The notes below the pieces were generated by a model. The model worked only from the letters and a program-made list of their open reading frames with translations. It had not been told where the DNA came from and ran no database searches. A stretch of DNA of 24,332 bases. Origin: a virus. The translations under genes and the position numbers were made by a program. This document shows positions 1 through 7,850 of this stretch, in pieces; positions within the stretch are counted from its first letter, which is position 1, and each line of letters opens with the position of its first letter. The DNA lies in the IMG/VR virus record IMGVR_UViG_3300046001_005908, positions 1 through 24,332 of that record, one strand, 5' to 3'.

Positions 1-408
1 ATTTGTAATATCTGTCGTATTGAAAGACATTGAGCGAGCGGTACCTGCTACATTAGTTTGAGTTGTAGTATCGTAAAAACTACCGTAAGATCCTGTTGCA
101 GTATTAAATCCACCTCCACCACTAGTTGATGAAACTGTAACTTGTCCTAAACCATTTGTTGGTGATAATGTTACATTTGGTCCTGCTAGTAGTTGTGTTA
201 CACCTCCATTTAATGCAAACGATGCACTTGTTGCAAATGATGCACTAGTAGCAAACGATGCTGTTGCTGTAAACGATGCGCTAGTGGCAAATGAAGCTGT
301 ACCTAGTAAAGATCCTGTGAATGAGGTTGCTGTTATATTAGTTGTAACAGCTAATGAGTTTAATAAGGCGTTAGAGCCACTAACAATGACTTTTTTCCAA
401 TTTGGCAT
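1..408 (-). CDS. Fibre-like structural protein, N-terminal part (3' end outside window)
   Basis: An open frame starts at the ATG on the minus strand at 408 and runs without a stop to the left window edge, giving about 136 residues. It begins MPNWKKVIVSGSNALLNSL, nearly the same start as the gene at 737-1804 (MATWKKVVVSGSNAELNKL), so the two are paralogues. Residues about 28-60 are alternating Ala/Ser/Thr/Phe repeats (SFATSASFTATASFATSA), followed by a Gly/Ser-rich stretch. Such repeats are typical of elongated trimeric phage fibres or baseplate-attached appendages. It is the most downstream of a run of fibre-like genes. The exact role (receptor binding, whisker or decoration) cannot be told from the N-terminus. 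The start is supported by the conserved WKKV motif; there is no Shine-Dalgarno sequence. Confidence 0.75.
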   Translation of the reverse strand, partial: MPNWKKVIVSGSNALLNSLAVTTNITATSFTGSLLGTASFATSASFTATASFATSASFATSASFALNGGVTQLLAGPNVTLSPTNGLGQVTVSSTSGGGGFNTATGSYGSFYDTTTQTNVAGTARSMSFNTTDITN

Positions 409-499
409 GTTATTTTAACAATTTATATCTGTGGTTAGATACATACACTTTATGCCGTGTATATGCCTACTTCCCTTACGGGCCAACAGTGGTTGTGTA

Positions 500-508
500 T
501 ATAAATAT
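500..508 (-). promoter_or_regulatory. Putative late promoter motif upstream of the partial fibre gene
   Basis: Exact copy of the recurring motif (plus strand TATAAATAT, transcribed strand ATATTTATA), 91 bases before the start at 408. The 104-base gap 409-512 holds no gene. It contains this motif, a 6-bp hairpin (443-448 with 457-462) and a CCC-TTAC-GGG inverted repeat at 473-482, so the fibre gene may have a long leader. Confidence 0.4.
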
Positions 509-512
509 ACTA

Positions 513-746
513 CTAGGGTAGTTGAGTATAATAAGTTTGAAGCTTTAAAGTTAACTCATATACTTTTTGTATATGTTCTCCTTTAAAATGAGATTCTTTA
601 ATCATCATTAATAAAAGTTCAACTTCACTCTTAGTTAAGTTAGATGAAGGTAGAGAAATCTTTACAGGCTCCTCTACTTTATTTTTTGTCACCAAATTGT
701 TTGTTGTAAAAGCCATAACTGATTTTATTTTATTTATTATGCCCAT
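513..746 (-). CDS. Small phage protein of unknown function (77 aa)
   Basis: A 77-residue protein beginning MGIINKIKSVMAFTTNN. The N-terminal third is basic and hydrophobic. The C-terminal half looks like a compact helical domain with the stretch LTKSEVELLLMMIKESHFKG followed by KVYELTLKLQ. I remember similar short LTKxExxxLLxxIKxSxFKG proteins from marine phages but cannot assign a function. Its ATG overlaps the last 10 bases of the upstream fibre-like gene, which points to translational coupling. A variant of the promoter-like motif (TATAAATG, 748-755) lies directly before the start, inside the upstream gene. No membrane segment or enzymatic motif is visible. Position among fibre genes suggests a virion or assembly role, but this is only context. 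Confidence 0.7.
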   Translation of the reverse strand: MGIINKIKSVMAFTTNNLVTKNKVEEPVKISLPSSNLTKSEVELLLMMIKESHFKGEHIQKVYELTLKLQTYYTQLP

Positions 747-1804
747 ATATAAATGTCACCTGTATCTTGTTTAACCCATATATTACCATGTCCGTTTGAT
801 CCACTACCCCATGTTGGAGGTACAGCATCACTTGGAGCAGAAGCAGCTGATAATTTAGCTGTTACAGCAAATTCATCAGGTGTAGCTACTGAAGCACTAG
901 CGTGAAGATCAAAAGCTGTTGCCCATCTACCATATGGACCTGTTGAACCAGCAGAACCAGCTTCTAAATACCAAGCTGAACCTGATAATCCTCCTGATGA
1001 TGCTATAATACCAGCATCTGTTAAACTAGTAGAGCCAGAAGCTAATAATATAAATCTATCAGCTATTAAAAGTGATGTTTGGTTTGAGAAACTAGCTGTA
1101 CCAGCAACTGTTAAGTCACCAGTCATAACTGTATTACCTGTTACTGTTAATGTTGAACCATCAAATGTTAAATTTGATTCACCATTAATTGATCCACCAC
1201 CTGTAGCTGTTAATATCCTATTATCTGTATTATTTGTTACTGCTCCACCAATAAATGAGGCAGAATCAGCTGTTGTAGCTTTTGTAGCAAATGAAGCACT
1301 TACTGCTTGTAAGACAAAAGAAGCAGTAGAGGCATTAGTTGCAAATGATGCACTTACTGCTTGTAAAACATAAGATGCTGTATTAGCATTTACTGCTGAA
1401 GAAGCAGATGTTGCATATGAAGCACTTAACGCTTGTAAAGCATATGAAGCAGTATCAGGAACATTAGAAGCATAAGCAGCTGTGACTGCAAATGATGCAG
1501 ATAATATACTATTAGATCCGTATGGACCATAAACTCCAGATCCAGTAACATAAGAAGCTGTTGTAGCTGTAAATGATCCTGTTCCTTGATAACTAAATAA
1601 ACCAGTAATTGTATTGTAACCAACAATATTTGCTTGGTTAGCGTTAGCTAAATCAGATTTTAAACTGCCTTCAAATGATCCACTAAATGAACCTGAAAGG
1701 AAAGTAGTTGCTACTGAAGATGAAATTTGTTGGTTAGCACCAACATTTAATTTATTGAGTTCAGCATTACTACCAGAAACAACGACTTTTTTCCAAGTTG
1801 CCAT
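737..1804 (-). CDS. Repeat-rich fibre-like structural protein (355 aa)
   Basis: The protein begins MATWKKVVVSGSNAELNKL, the N-terminal motif shared with the partial gene at 1-408. Residues about 103-186 are Ala/Ser repeats (TASYALQALSASYATSA, then two TAS(Y/F)VLQAVSASFAT copies). The middle (about 200-240) has LTFDGSTLTVTGNTVMTGDL, typical of beta-helical fibre shafts. The C-terminal part (about 245-355) has a Gly/Ser-rich globular look ending in GNIWVKQDTGDIYIWA. The architecture (conserved N-terminal anchor, shaft, C-terminal tip) fits a trimeric tail fibre or appendage. Two AATAAATAT motif copies lie just upstream, so it may have its own promoter. The paralogous anchor suggests both products bind the same partner. 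No chaperone or enzyme domain is visible. Confidence 0.75.
   Translation of the reverse strand: MATWKKVVVSGSNAELNKLNVGANQQISSSVATTFLSGSFSGSFEGSLKSDLANANQANIVGYNTITGLFSYQGTGSFTATTASYVTGSGVYGPYGSNSILSASFAVTAAYASNVPDTASYALQALSASYATSASSAVNANTASYVLQAVSASFATNASTASFVLQAVSASFATKATTADSASFIGGAVTNNTDNRILTATGGGSINGESNLTFDGSTLTVTGNTVMTGDLTVAGTASFSNQTSLLIADRFILLASGSTSLTDAGIIASSGGLSGSAWYLEAGSAGSTGPYGRWATAFDLHASASVATPDEFAVTAKLSAASAPSDAVPPTWGSGSNGHGNIWVKQDTGDIYIWA
1247..1498 (-). repeat. Ala/Ser (SASYA/SASFA) repeat tract in fibre-like gene
   Basis: Residues about 103-186 of the gene at 737-1804 consist of imperfect 18-24-residue repeats containing TAS(Y/F)xLQA(L/V)SAS(Y/F)AT. At the DNA level the plus strand shows repeated GCAAATGAAGCACTTACTGC-like segments. 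Confidence 0.75.
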
Positions 1805-1821
1805 ATATGTATTTATTTGTT

Positions 1822-1840
1822 AATAAATATGAATAAATAT
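1822..1840 (-). promoter_or_regulatory. Two tandem late-promoter-like motifs
   Basis: Two AATAAATAT copies (1822-1830 and 1832-1840 on the plus strand), one base apart, in the 41-base gap upstream of the fibre-like gene starting at 1804. They match the ATATTTATA family seen upstream of many genes here, with T for A at the last position on the transcribed strand. Confidence 0.4.
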
Positions 1841-1845
1841 CAAAA

Positions 1846-3051
1846 TCAATCTAAACCAATATACATGTTTGTAGAAGTAAACCATATTGAACCTGCTTGA
1901 GTAGTTCCAGCAGGATTAGATGATTGAGTAGCAAATTGTACAATACTTTGACTAACAGTAAGTACAGGTTGTTTTGTTGTGAAATTCTTTATAATAAAAA
2001 GATCACTATATATATTAGTATTGTTAGAACCAGATATTTCAACAAAAATTTGACTTTCTGATCGAATTAAAAATACATTATCTTTTATATTAATATCAAA
2101 TGATCCAGTAACTGTTAGATTATTATCAAAATTTCCTGAACCAGAAACATCAAAATTATAAAGTGGAAGAGATTTATTAATACCTACTCTACCCATCATT
2201 GATCCAGAATATGGATCTACATATTCACTAAAATAAGATCCTGTAGCAAATATAATGGATCCTATATTGATAGAATCTTTTCTATTATTTTCTAGAGTTA
2301 TATTTGTACCTAAAATAATATTATTAGCTCCTACTCCTGTTCCACCAACATTTTTACCAACTTGGTATCCCATAAAAATGGAATGACTAGCTTGTGATGA
2401 TGAATAACCAGAGTGGTATCCAAAAAAGTTTGAATTATCAGCATTAGTAGCTCTAAATCCAGAAAATTCTCCAAAAAAGTTTGAATATGAAGCATTAATA
2501 GCATCTCTACCAGCAGTTGGTCCTAAAAAGTTAGAAGCACTAGCATTAGTAGCATTTTTACCAGCTCCAGTTCCTATAAAATTTGAAAATTGAGCATTAG
2601 AAGCGAACTGTCCAGCATTTGATCCAAACATATTTGAATAAGAAGCATCTGAAGCTGAATAACCTGCATTTTCTCCAAAAAAGTTTGAATATAAAGCTGT
2701 TTGAGCTCCATATCCAGATCTATATCCCATGAATATAGAATGTACACTAGTTAAAGCACCATCTCCTGCTTCAAATCCAAAATATATAGAGTGATCTGGA
2801 TTTAATTCTTCTGATACACGACCTGCTCTTGGATGTGTAGAAAATAAAGTATTACCTGTAGTAGAGATAGGATATGAAGATGTTACAGCGGTTTCAGCAT
2901 AACTAGCTGTACCAAGTATTGCTCCTCTAAATTCTGAAGCAGAAACATATCCTGATACTTCTAAATAGCTTCCGCTAAATAAAAGAGAACCACCGCTTCC
3001 GCTTAATAGAAGTGGTACTGCTATTTGATATCCTTGTATTAAATTACTCAT
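1846..3051 (-). CDS. Fibre-like protein with 17-residue SNFFG/AG repeats (401 aa)
   Basis: Residues about 88-236 form eight consecutive 17-residue repeats with the core S(N/I)xFG..AG..A..A (for example SNFFGENAGYSASDASY). The spacing of the FG pair is exactly 17 residues (92, 109, 126, 143, 160, 177, 194, 211, 228). This resembles NxxxGxxAG repeats of phage tail fibres and trimeric adhesin heads, which build left-handed beta-rolls. The N-terminus (about 10-60) has SGS and GTASYA elements like the neighbouring fibre genes. The C-terminus ends with SNPAGTTQAGSIWFTSTN, similar in kind to the GNIWVKQDTG end of the next gene. The stop lies upstream of the two tandem motif copies. It is probably a tail fibre or other host-contact protein; no enzyme motif is visible. 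Confidence 0.75.
   Translation of the reverse strand: MSNLIQGYQIAVPLLLSGSGGSLLFSGSYLEVSGYVSASEFRGAILGTASYAETAVTSSYPISTTGNTLFSTHPRAGRVSEELNPDHSIYFGFEAGDGALTSVHSIFMGYRSGYGAQTALYSNFFGENAGYSASDASYSNMFGSNAGQFASNAQFSNFIGTGAGKNATNASASNFLGPTAGRDAINASYSNFFGEFSGFRATNADNSNFFGYHSGYSSSQASHSIFMGYQVGKNVGGTGVGANNIILGTNITLENNRKDSINIGSIIFATGSYFSEYVDPYSGSMMGRVGINKSLPLYNFDVSGSGNFDNNLTVTGSFDINIKDNVFLIRSESQIFVEISGSNNTNIYSDLFIIKNFTTKQPVLTVSQSIVQFATQSSNPAGTTQAGSIWFTSTNMYIGLD
2344..2790 (-). repeat. 51-base (17-residue) tandem repeats, eight to nine units
   Basis: DNA encoding the S(N/I)xFG..AG repeats of the gene at 1846-3051. The plus strand shows recurring CCAAAAAAGTTTGAAT-like segments. Units are diverged rather than identical, so the tract looks old and under selection for the protein fold. 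Confidence 0.75.
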
Positions 3052-3056
3052 ACTTT

Positions 3057-4292
3057 TTAAACAAATTTACCGAATACTGACATTCCTTCAGTTGTTACTA
3101 AATTATATCCTAAACTCGCTGTGTCGATAACTATGTCAATATTACTTCCATTTTGGGTTACAGATAATACCAAATTATTTGGTATATATGTTGAGTTAAT
3201 AATAACTTCAAAATTTGTTTTATTTGTTGAAGGTAATGGTGAAGGTGCCGCATATATAGTACTATTTAAAACACGTATAGTATTATTACTAGGTAATGAT
3301 AAATTGGCTCCAGTTTTAGTTACAATTGTACTTAAGTAAATTAACGCCTCGTTAGGAGTTTCTACAATGTTGATTGTTTGAGCTTGAGTTGGGAAATTAA
3401 CACCCTTAGATTTATTTCTACCTTTAATGGCTGTACCTATAGTGAATATTTCAGTATCATCTGTTTCTAGATTAAATACAATTTGAGCTTTAGAAACATA
3501 TTTCTTTGGATATGATATATCTCTATTTACTGTATCTGGAATAATATATCCATTTAAAGTAATAGTGAAATTAGTTCTTGTAGTTCTTTCTTCATTAACC
3601 GCATATTCAGTAGATGTAGCAAATTGTTCTATATTAGCTCTAAATTGAAATCTACCTGACTCACCCCAGTATGTATTTGCAGCATATTGAAATGCTTCTG
3701 TAATTTTATTATTTTGTTCTAAGTGATTAGTAAAAATAACAACTGAATAAGTTAAAGTAACATACTCAGGCATTACAACTAATCTGTATTCTTTAACAGG
3801 ATCTCTATTTGTTAAAGCTGTAAAATTATCATATTGATTCTTTTTTGTATATCCTGTTTCAAAAACATGTAAGTTTTGAGGATTATTAGCATCAATTTTA
3901 GTACCTAAATTTCTATTAGCTACCATACTATCACGTTTAAGTACAATAACAGGAGCTATAAATCTACCTGAATATTCTCTTAATCCTCCTTTTTCTTGTA
4001 TAGTTTGCCAACGTTCTGGGAAACCATACATTATAGGTACTTGAATTCTATTTCCATCCTGCATAACAGATGGTTTAATTTTTTCTTCAATATATTTTAT
4101 AATAGAAGTATCAATATCTAATATACTAATAGATATGTCTTTTACTCTATCACCTTTTGTAGATACATCATTACCTCTATTACGGGAATTAACTGATGGA
4201 CGACCTGATATAGGATCAGCAGATTCAGCCCCTAATTGTTCATTTAATACCTCATTTATATTTTTTGGTCTTGGTTTTATTGTCTTAGGCAT
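3057..4292 (-). CDS. gp15: T4 gp15-like tail terminator / sheath stabiliser (411 aa)
   Basis: The segment at about residues 80-95 (DGNRIQVPIMYGFPERW) matches the T4 gp15 pattern where a variable-looking start is followed by a VPIxYxxxE motif. Further on, EYVTLTYSVVIFTNHLEQ and RTNFTITLNGYIIP match the gp15 elements of the form 'I-Y-LSIFTRY' and 'W-LTFEVNGWMYP'. In T4, gp15 caps the tail tube and sheath and joins the tail to the head neck. Here the protein is longer than T4 gp15 (272 aa) at both ends: a charged N-terminus of about 50 residues and about 120 C-terminal residues resembling a small beta-sandwich (YIPNNLVLSVTQNGSNIDIV). Its ATG shares one base with the stop of the gp14-like gene (TAATG), so the two are probably translationally coupled. 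Recognition is by motif and context only. Confidence 0.7.
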   Translation of the reverse strand: MPKTIKPRPKNINEVLNEQLGAESADPISGRPSVNSRNRGNDVSTKGDRVKDISISILDIDTSIIKYIEEKIKPSVMQDGNRIQVPIMYGFPERWQTIQEKGGLREYSGRFIAPVIVLKRDSMVANRNLGTKIDANNPQNLHVFETGYTKKNQYDNFTALTNRDPVKEYRLVVMPEYVTLTYSVVIFTNHLEQNNKITEAFQYAANTYWGESGRFQFRANIEQFATSTEYAVNEERTTRTNFTITLNGYIIPDTVNRDISYPKKYVSKAQIVFNLETDDTEIFTIGTAIKGRNKSKGVNFPTQAQTINIVETPNEALIYLSTIVTKTGANLSLPSNNTIRVLNSTIYAAPSPLPSTNKTNFEVIINSTYIPNNLVLSVTQNGSNIDIVIDTASLGYNLVTTEGMSVFGKFV

Positions 4293-5077
4293 TATATCAA
4301 TTTATAAGGTAATAAATTAAGTCTTGTTGCTCTTGTTTGAGTACATTCTAAATTATATGTAACTAACTGAGCTTGAGGACAACTTAAAGATTGTCCAGTA
4401 TTAATATTAGAAGCAACAGGAATATAATCTATTAGTATATTATGTACTTCATAATATCTTTCTGTTGATCTATCAAATACTATATCTCCAATTTCAGGTA
4501 GTACATTAACACCTTGAAGTTGACCATGAAATTCATTATCCCATGCTATTCTAGGTATAGTTAATTTTATATTTTTAGTGACATCTGGTCCAAACATTTC
4601 ACTATTAAGAGTATCAGCTTCTCTTTCTATTGTACTTTTAATTAATATTGGTTCAAAGTACCATTTTTCTAATGACTCACCATATATATTTCTTTTTGTT
4701 TCTGATAAATTTATTTTATAATACCCAATAGCTGTTCTCATAAATTGCAAAGCAGCTTGTTGCATTTGATCAAATATATTTAATGAAGTACAATCAGCTG
4801 ATGGACTTGGAGTTGGTGAAAGTGTAGGTGTTCTAGTTATAGTAGGTGTGATGCTAATACTAGGTGTTTTACTAGGTGTAACACTTGGTGTAACAGAAAT
4901 ACTAGGTGTTTTAGATATACTAGGTGTTACACTAGGTGTTGTTGAGATAGAAATCCCAATTGATAAAGATATACTTATACTAGGTGTAACACTAGGTGTT
5001 ATACTCTTACTAGGTGTTATACTAGGAGTTTTTGACAAACTTAAAGCAGGTAGTGAGTATTTTGGAATAGCGGGCAT
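4292..5077 (-). CDS. gp14: T4 gp14-like neck protein with N-terminal Thr/Pro/Ser repeat extension (261 aa)
   Basis: Residues about 15-92 are low-complexity repeats of TPSVTPSIS, SKTPS and ITPS. From about residue 98 a folded domain begins: YYKINLSETKRNIYGESL, then MFGPDVTKNIKLTIPR, then LPEIGDIVFDRSTERYYEV. This series (tyrosine pair, I(F/Y)GE(D/S)L, FG....V.L.I, G(D/E)xIxF, FEI/YEV) matches T4 gp14, a neck protein that closes the filled head and receives the tail. Placement between gp13-like and gp15-like genes agrees. T4 gp14 has no such repeat extension as far as I know. The same repeat type forms the C-terminal half of the protein at 7899-8498. The start is set by the ATG at 5077; shorter starts would cut into the repeat. 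Confidence 0.7.
   Translation of the reverse strand: MPAIPKYSLPALSLSKTPSITPSKSITPSVTPSISISLSIGISISTTPSVTPSISKTPSISVTPSVTPSKTPSISITPTITRTPTLSPTPSPSADCTSLNIFDQMQQAALQFMRTAIGYYKINLSETKRNIYGESLEKWYFEPILIKSTIEREADTLNSEMFGPDVTKNIKLTIPRIAWDNEFHGQLQGVNVLPEIGDIVFDRSTERYYEVHNILIDYIPVASNINTGQSLSCPQAQLVTYNLECTQTRATRLNLLPYKLI
4802..5035 (-). repeat. Thr/Pro/Ser-coding short tandem repeats in neck gene
   Basis: Degenerate ACTAGGTGT-type units on the plus strand encode TPSxT/TPSIS repeats, residues about 15-92 of the gp14-like protein. The units are similar in sequence to those at 7902-8210 in the capsid-adjacent gene. Confidence 0.85.
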
Positions 5078-5089
5078 AAGAACTTATTA

Positions 5090-7105
5090 TTAGAATGCGT
5101 ATATTAATAAAGGAATCTCATTCATTGTTTGACGAGTAAAATCAGATTCTTGTTGTTTTCTCTCTAATTGAGATCTACGAGTTGTTTGTTCTAAATATTC
5201 TTTTAACTCAGTCATTAATTCAGATTTTTCAGTTCTAGAATCAGTTAATAATTCAGATCCATTAACTACAATACCTCCAAAATTTGTACCTTGGAAAGTT
5301 GCTCTGATTTGTCCTTCAATTTCTTTACATATAGCTAAAGCGTATCTGAATATCCAAGATCTACCTATTTGATTTATACTTGTATAAATTGGATTTCTAT
5401 AAGGAACATTCATTACATCAGATACTAAATTAGGTCTAAGATCAGTAACAGGATTATATTTTTCACTTATTTTCATGTATTTGAAAACTAATAATAATGG
5501 ACCACTATCAGTAGGTATAGGGAATACTCTAAGTTGATTATTTACTAAATCAAAGCTAAATGCTGATTTTCTTACTTGGTCATTAAATTCAATCGCTTGA
5601 ATTTTTTGAATATCCCAATATACAGGCATCATCAAAAAGTTAATACCTGGAGAATAAGATCCAAATCCAAATGTTTCAAGTAAACCTTGAACACCTGTAC
5701 CTGTACCAGCGTATGGATCAAAGTATCTTACAATAGCAGGAGGTTCTTGATAGAAAACTTGTCTAACTTCTATTCTATCTCCTGGTTCTAATGAAGCTGA
5801 TTCAGCAGCCCAAGCATTTAAATCATATGTTTGTTTAAATGGTTCTAAATGAATTGAACCTGTGTATTCAGTTACATATCCTCCTACACTAGCTTCTTGA
5901 GCATATCCTTCAGCTATTCTAATTTGTGTTTGTAACACATTATTAATTACCTTACCATTTAATCCTCTTCCTAATAAAACATCTTGATAATAAGCTGTAT
6001 TAAGAGTAGCTCCATCAGAGAAAATAGATTGAATTGGATATGTTGTAAAGAAATAAATATAAGATTCACCATTTGTAATTTGATAAGTTAACCAAGTGTC
6101 AGGTTGTGAAAAAGCAATTGTATTAATACCATCATTTATTCTAAAACCAACAGAAGGATTTGTTATTGAGCCAAATGATGATGTTAATTCTAAAGTTGTA
6201 TTTGTAGAACCTGTTATAGTATTTAATATTACTCCAAAAGCAGGATTAACACTATTAAGTTTATTAGATATATTATAAGCAGTTCCATTATTATTACTTC
6301 CTGTAGCTATATATCCTATATAAGCTGAATCATTAGGTAATACAGAAGCTGTTACTACAAATAAATAAGCTGTTCCATTGCTAGCTGTTACTGAAAATGA
6401 ACTACTACCTAATGAACTAGCAGCATTAGCTATAGATAAAACATTAAATGTAGTATAAGAAGATGAATAATTAGTTGTAGCTGTGGTTGGACCAGCTACT
6501 TTATTAAATTGAGGATAAGTTGTTTGACTAAAATCATAATTTTCAAATCCTGATGCGTTTTGATAATAGTAAAAATTCCAGTTATTAATTTTGGTAAGAT
6601 CTGGAGATAAAAAGTCATTTAATGAAGCTGATGTTGTGTATATTTCACCTTGAGCGGCAGATGATGAGTTTGGTAAGTCATTTCCTATTTCATCCCATGT
6701 AGCTGGTCTAGCATTGGACCAATATACAGTTGAGTTAATTGATGGATCTTCACTTAAAACAATTTTATCAGATGTTTCACCTGAATTAAAAGGTAATGTA
6801 TTAGATCCTTCTAGATTAATATAATTGTCTCTAACTTTATACTGATAAACCATGTTACCATAAGTAGTAACTGCTTCTTCCATAGCAGCATAAACTGTTA
6901 ATTCAGTAATATATGTTGTAGCATTACTTGTACCACCTACTCCTAATCTTTGAGCGACAAAAGCAGCAGCGCGTTGAGTATCTCTAATAAACTCAGAGTC
7001 ATTGTCATAATACCCAAACGGAGTATTATTTTTAACACGCTCTAAATTTAGTCGATTTGCATACCCTGAGCCAAATAGTATATTTGATGATAATTGATTA
7101 GCCAT
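5090..7105 (-). CDS. gp13: T4 gp13-like neck protein, enlarged (671 aa)
   Basis: The N-terminus (about 30-95) has DSEFIRDTQRAAAFVAQRLG and TVYAAMEEAVTTYGNMVYQY, like the acidic 'D..I...I.EAL..Y' start of gp13 neck proteins. The C-terminal 150 residues contain DIQKIQAIEFNDQVRKSAF, LRVFPIPTDSGPLLLVFKYM, SWIFRYALAICKEIEGQIRA and GIVVNGSELLTDSRTEK, which match the C-terminal gp13 elements 'W...YA.ALIK...G', 'G...NG.E....A..E...L..EL' of T4-like phages. In T4, gp13 (309 aa) works with gp14 to finish the head neck. Here the family ends are separated by a long Ser/Thr/Asn-rich insertion (about 100-450) that looks beta-rich. Gene order 13-14-15 supports the call. Assignment is by pattern only. Confidence 0.65.
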   Translation of the reverse strand: MANQLSSNILFGSGYANRLNLERVKNNTPFGYYDNDSEFIRDTQRAAAFVAQRLGVGGTSNATTYITELTVYAAMEEAVTTYGNMVYQYKVRDNYINLEGSNTLPFNSGETSDKIVLSEDPSINSTVYWSNARPATWDEIGNDLPNSSSAAQGEIYTTSASLNDFLSPDLTKINNWNFYYYQNASGFENYDFSQTTYPQFNKVAGPTTATTNYSSSYTTFNVLSIANAASSLGSSSFSVTASNGTAYLFVVTASVLPNDSAYIGYIATGSNNNGTAYNISNKLNSVNPAFGVILNTITGSTNTTLELTSSFGSITNPSVGFRINDGINTIAFSQPDTWLTYQITNGESYIYFFTTYPIQSIFSDGATLNTAYYQDVLLGRGLNGKVINNVLQTQIRIAEGYAQEASVGGYVTEYTGSIHLEPFKQTYDLNAWAAESASLEPGDRIEVRQVFYQEPPAIVRYFDPYAGTGTGVQGLLETFGFGSYSPGINFLMMPVYWDIQKIQAIEFNDQVRKSAFSFDLVNNQLRVFPIPTDSGPLLLVFKYMKISEKYNPVTDLRPNLVSDVMNVPYRNPIYTSINQIGRSWIFRYALAICKEIEGQIRATFQGTNFGGIVVNGSELLTDSRTEKSELMTELKEYLEQTTRRSQLERKQQESDFTRQTMNEIPLLIYAF

Positions 7106-7125
7106 TTATATTAGTATTATTCCAG

Positions 7126-7134
7126 TATAAATAT
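7126..7134 (-). promoter_or_regulatory. Putative late promoter motif upstream of gp13-like gene
   Basis: Exact TATAAATAT on the plus strand, 20 bases before the ATG at 7105, in the 48-base gap after the PhoH-like gene. Confidence 0.5.
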
Positions 7135-7153
7135 TGCTAAATAATAAACAGTT

Positions 7154-7822
7154 TTATTTTCCGTATTCGTATTCTAATATCTTACCTACTAAATCTGAGC
7201 GATGATTTTCTTTTAATTTAATCCATTTAATTTCGTCTATTTTTTTAGAAAGCTCAATAGCGTATGTTAAACCGTTCATTTCACCGGTTGATGTTTTGAT
7301 GTCAGTTTGCTCATTATCGCCGTTAATAACGATTTTACCGGTTTTACCTAAACGTGTTAATATAGCTAACATCTCACCTTTAGTTAAATTTTGGGCCTCT
7401 TCAACAATTAATATGTCGTCAACTGTTTTACCTCTAATAAATTGGACTGGCAGTGCTTTAATTTTTTCTTCAGATATAAGATTAGATACTTCAGTCTTAT
7501 TTGAACAACATTTATTAAGATTTTCAATAAGTGCTTCCATATATGGATCAAATTTTTCACTTAATGCACCTGGAAGATATCCTAAACTTTTACCTACTTC
7601 AATCGCTGCGCGGGTATTATATATACAACTAATTTGTTTTTTCTTTAAAAAATCTAATGCTGCCTGAGCACATACTAATGATTTACCTGATCCTGCTCTA
7701 CCTGTAACTACTACTATTTGATTTTCAACTATTAATCTTTTTGCTTCTTTTTGCTCCTCATTTAATTGAAGAGAATTAATTGACTTAATGTCATTTTTCC
7801 TTTCACGATTAGGTTCTTTCAT
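7154..7822 (-). CDS. phoH: PhoH-like P-loop ATPase (222 aa)
   Basis: A compact PhoH-family ATPase. Walker A is GRAGSGKS at residues 41-48, preceded by the family's QxxA helix (NEEQKEAKRLIVEN). Walker B is ILIVEEAQNLT (138-147), where PhoH proteins have DE/EEAQN. INGDNEQTD (167-174) is the PhoH sensor element and ENHRSD (205-210) the arginine-containing end. PhoH proteins are predicted RNA-related ATPases that many phages carry; their role in infection is unsettled. I chose the ATG at 7822 rather than the TTG two codons upstream (7828). It lies 15 bases after a promoter-like motif and follows a terminator, so it probably starts a new unit leading into the gp13-15 genes. Finding it inside the structural cluster is unusual. 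Confidence 0.93.
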   Translation of the reverse strand: MKEPNRERKNDIKSINSLQLNEEQKEAKRLIVENQIVVVTGRAGSGKSLVCAQAALDFLKKKQISCIYNTRAAIEVGKSLGYLPGALSEKFDPYMEALIENLNKCCSNKTEVSNLISEEKIKALPVQFIRGKTVDDILIVEEAQNLTKGEMLAILTRLGKTGKIVINGDNEQTDIKTSTGEMNGLTYAIELSKKIDEIKWIKLKENHRSDLVGKILEYEYGK

Positions 7823-7837
7823 AAACAATTTGTTTCA

Positions 7838-7846
7838 TATAAATAT
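7838..7846 (-). promoter_or_regulatory. Putative late promoter motif upstream of PhoH-like gene
   Basis: Exact TATAAATAT (plus strand), 15 bases before the ATG at 7822 and 4 bases after the T-run of the preceding terminator. Confidence 0.5.
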
Positions 7847-7850
7847 GAAT

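Noticed and set aside
1426-1626. 66-codon open frame on the minus strand in another frame
   Set aside because: Out-of-frame reading of the SASYA repeats, giving only Leu/His/Gln low complexity.
4848-5093. 81-codon plus-strand frame with LGVTLGV repeats
   Set aside because: Mirror image of the Thr/Pro/Ser repeat DNA in the gp14-like gene.
7296-7667. 123-codon open frame on the plus strand
   Set aside because: Antisense to the clear PhoH-like gene, with no recognisable domain.
7823-7828. TTG start two codons before the PhoH-like ATG
   Set aside because: The ATG at 7822 is a better start and nothing conserved is lost.
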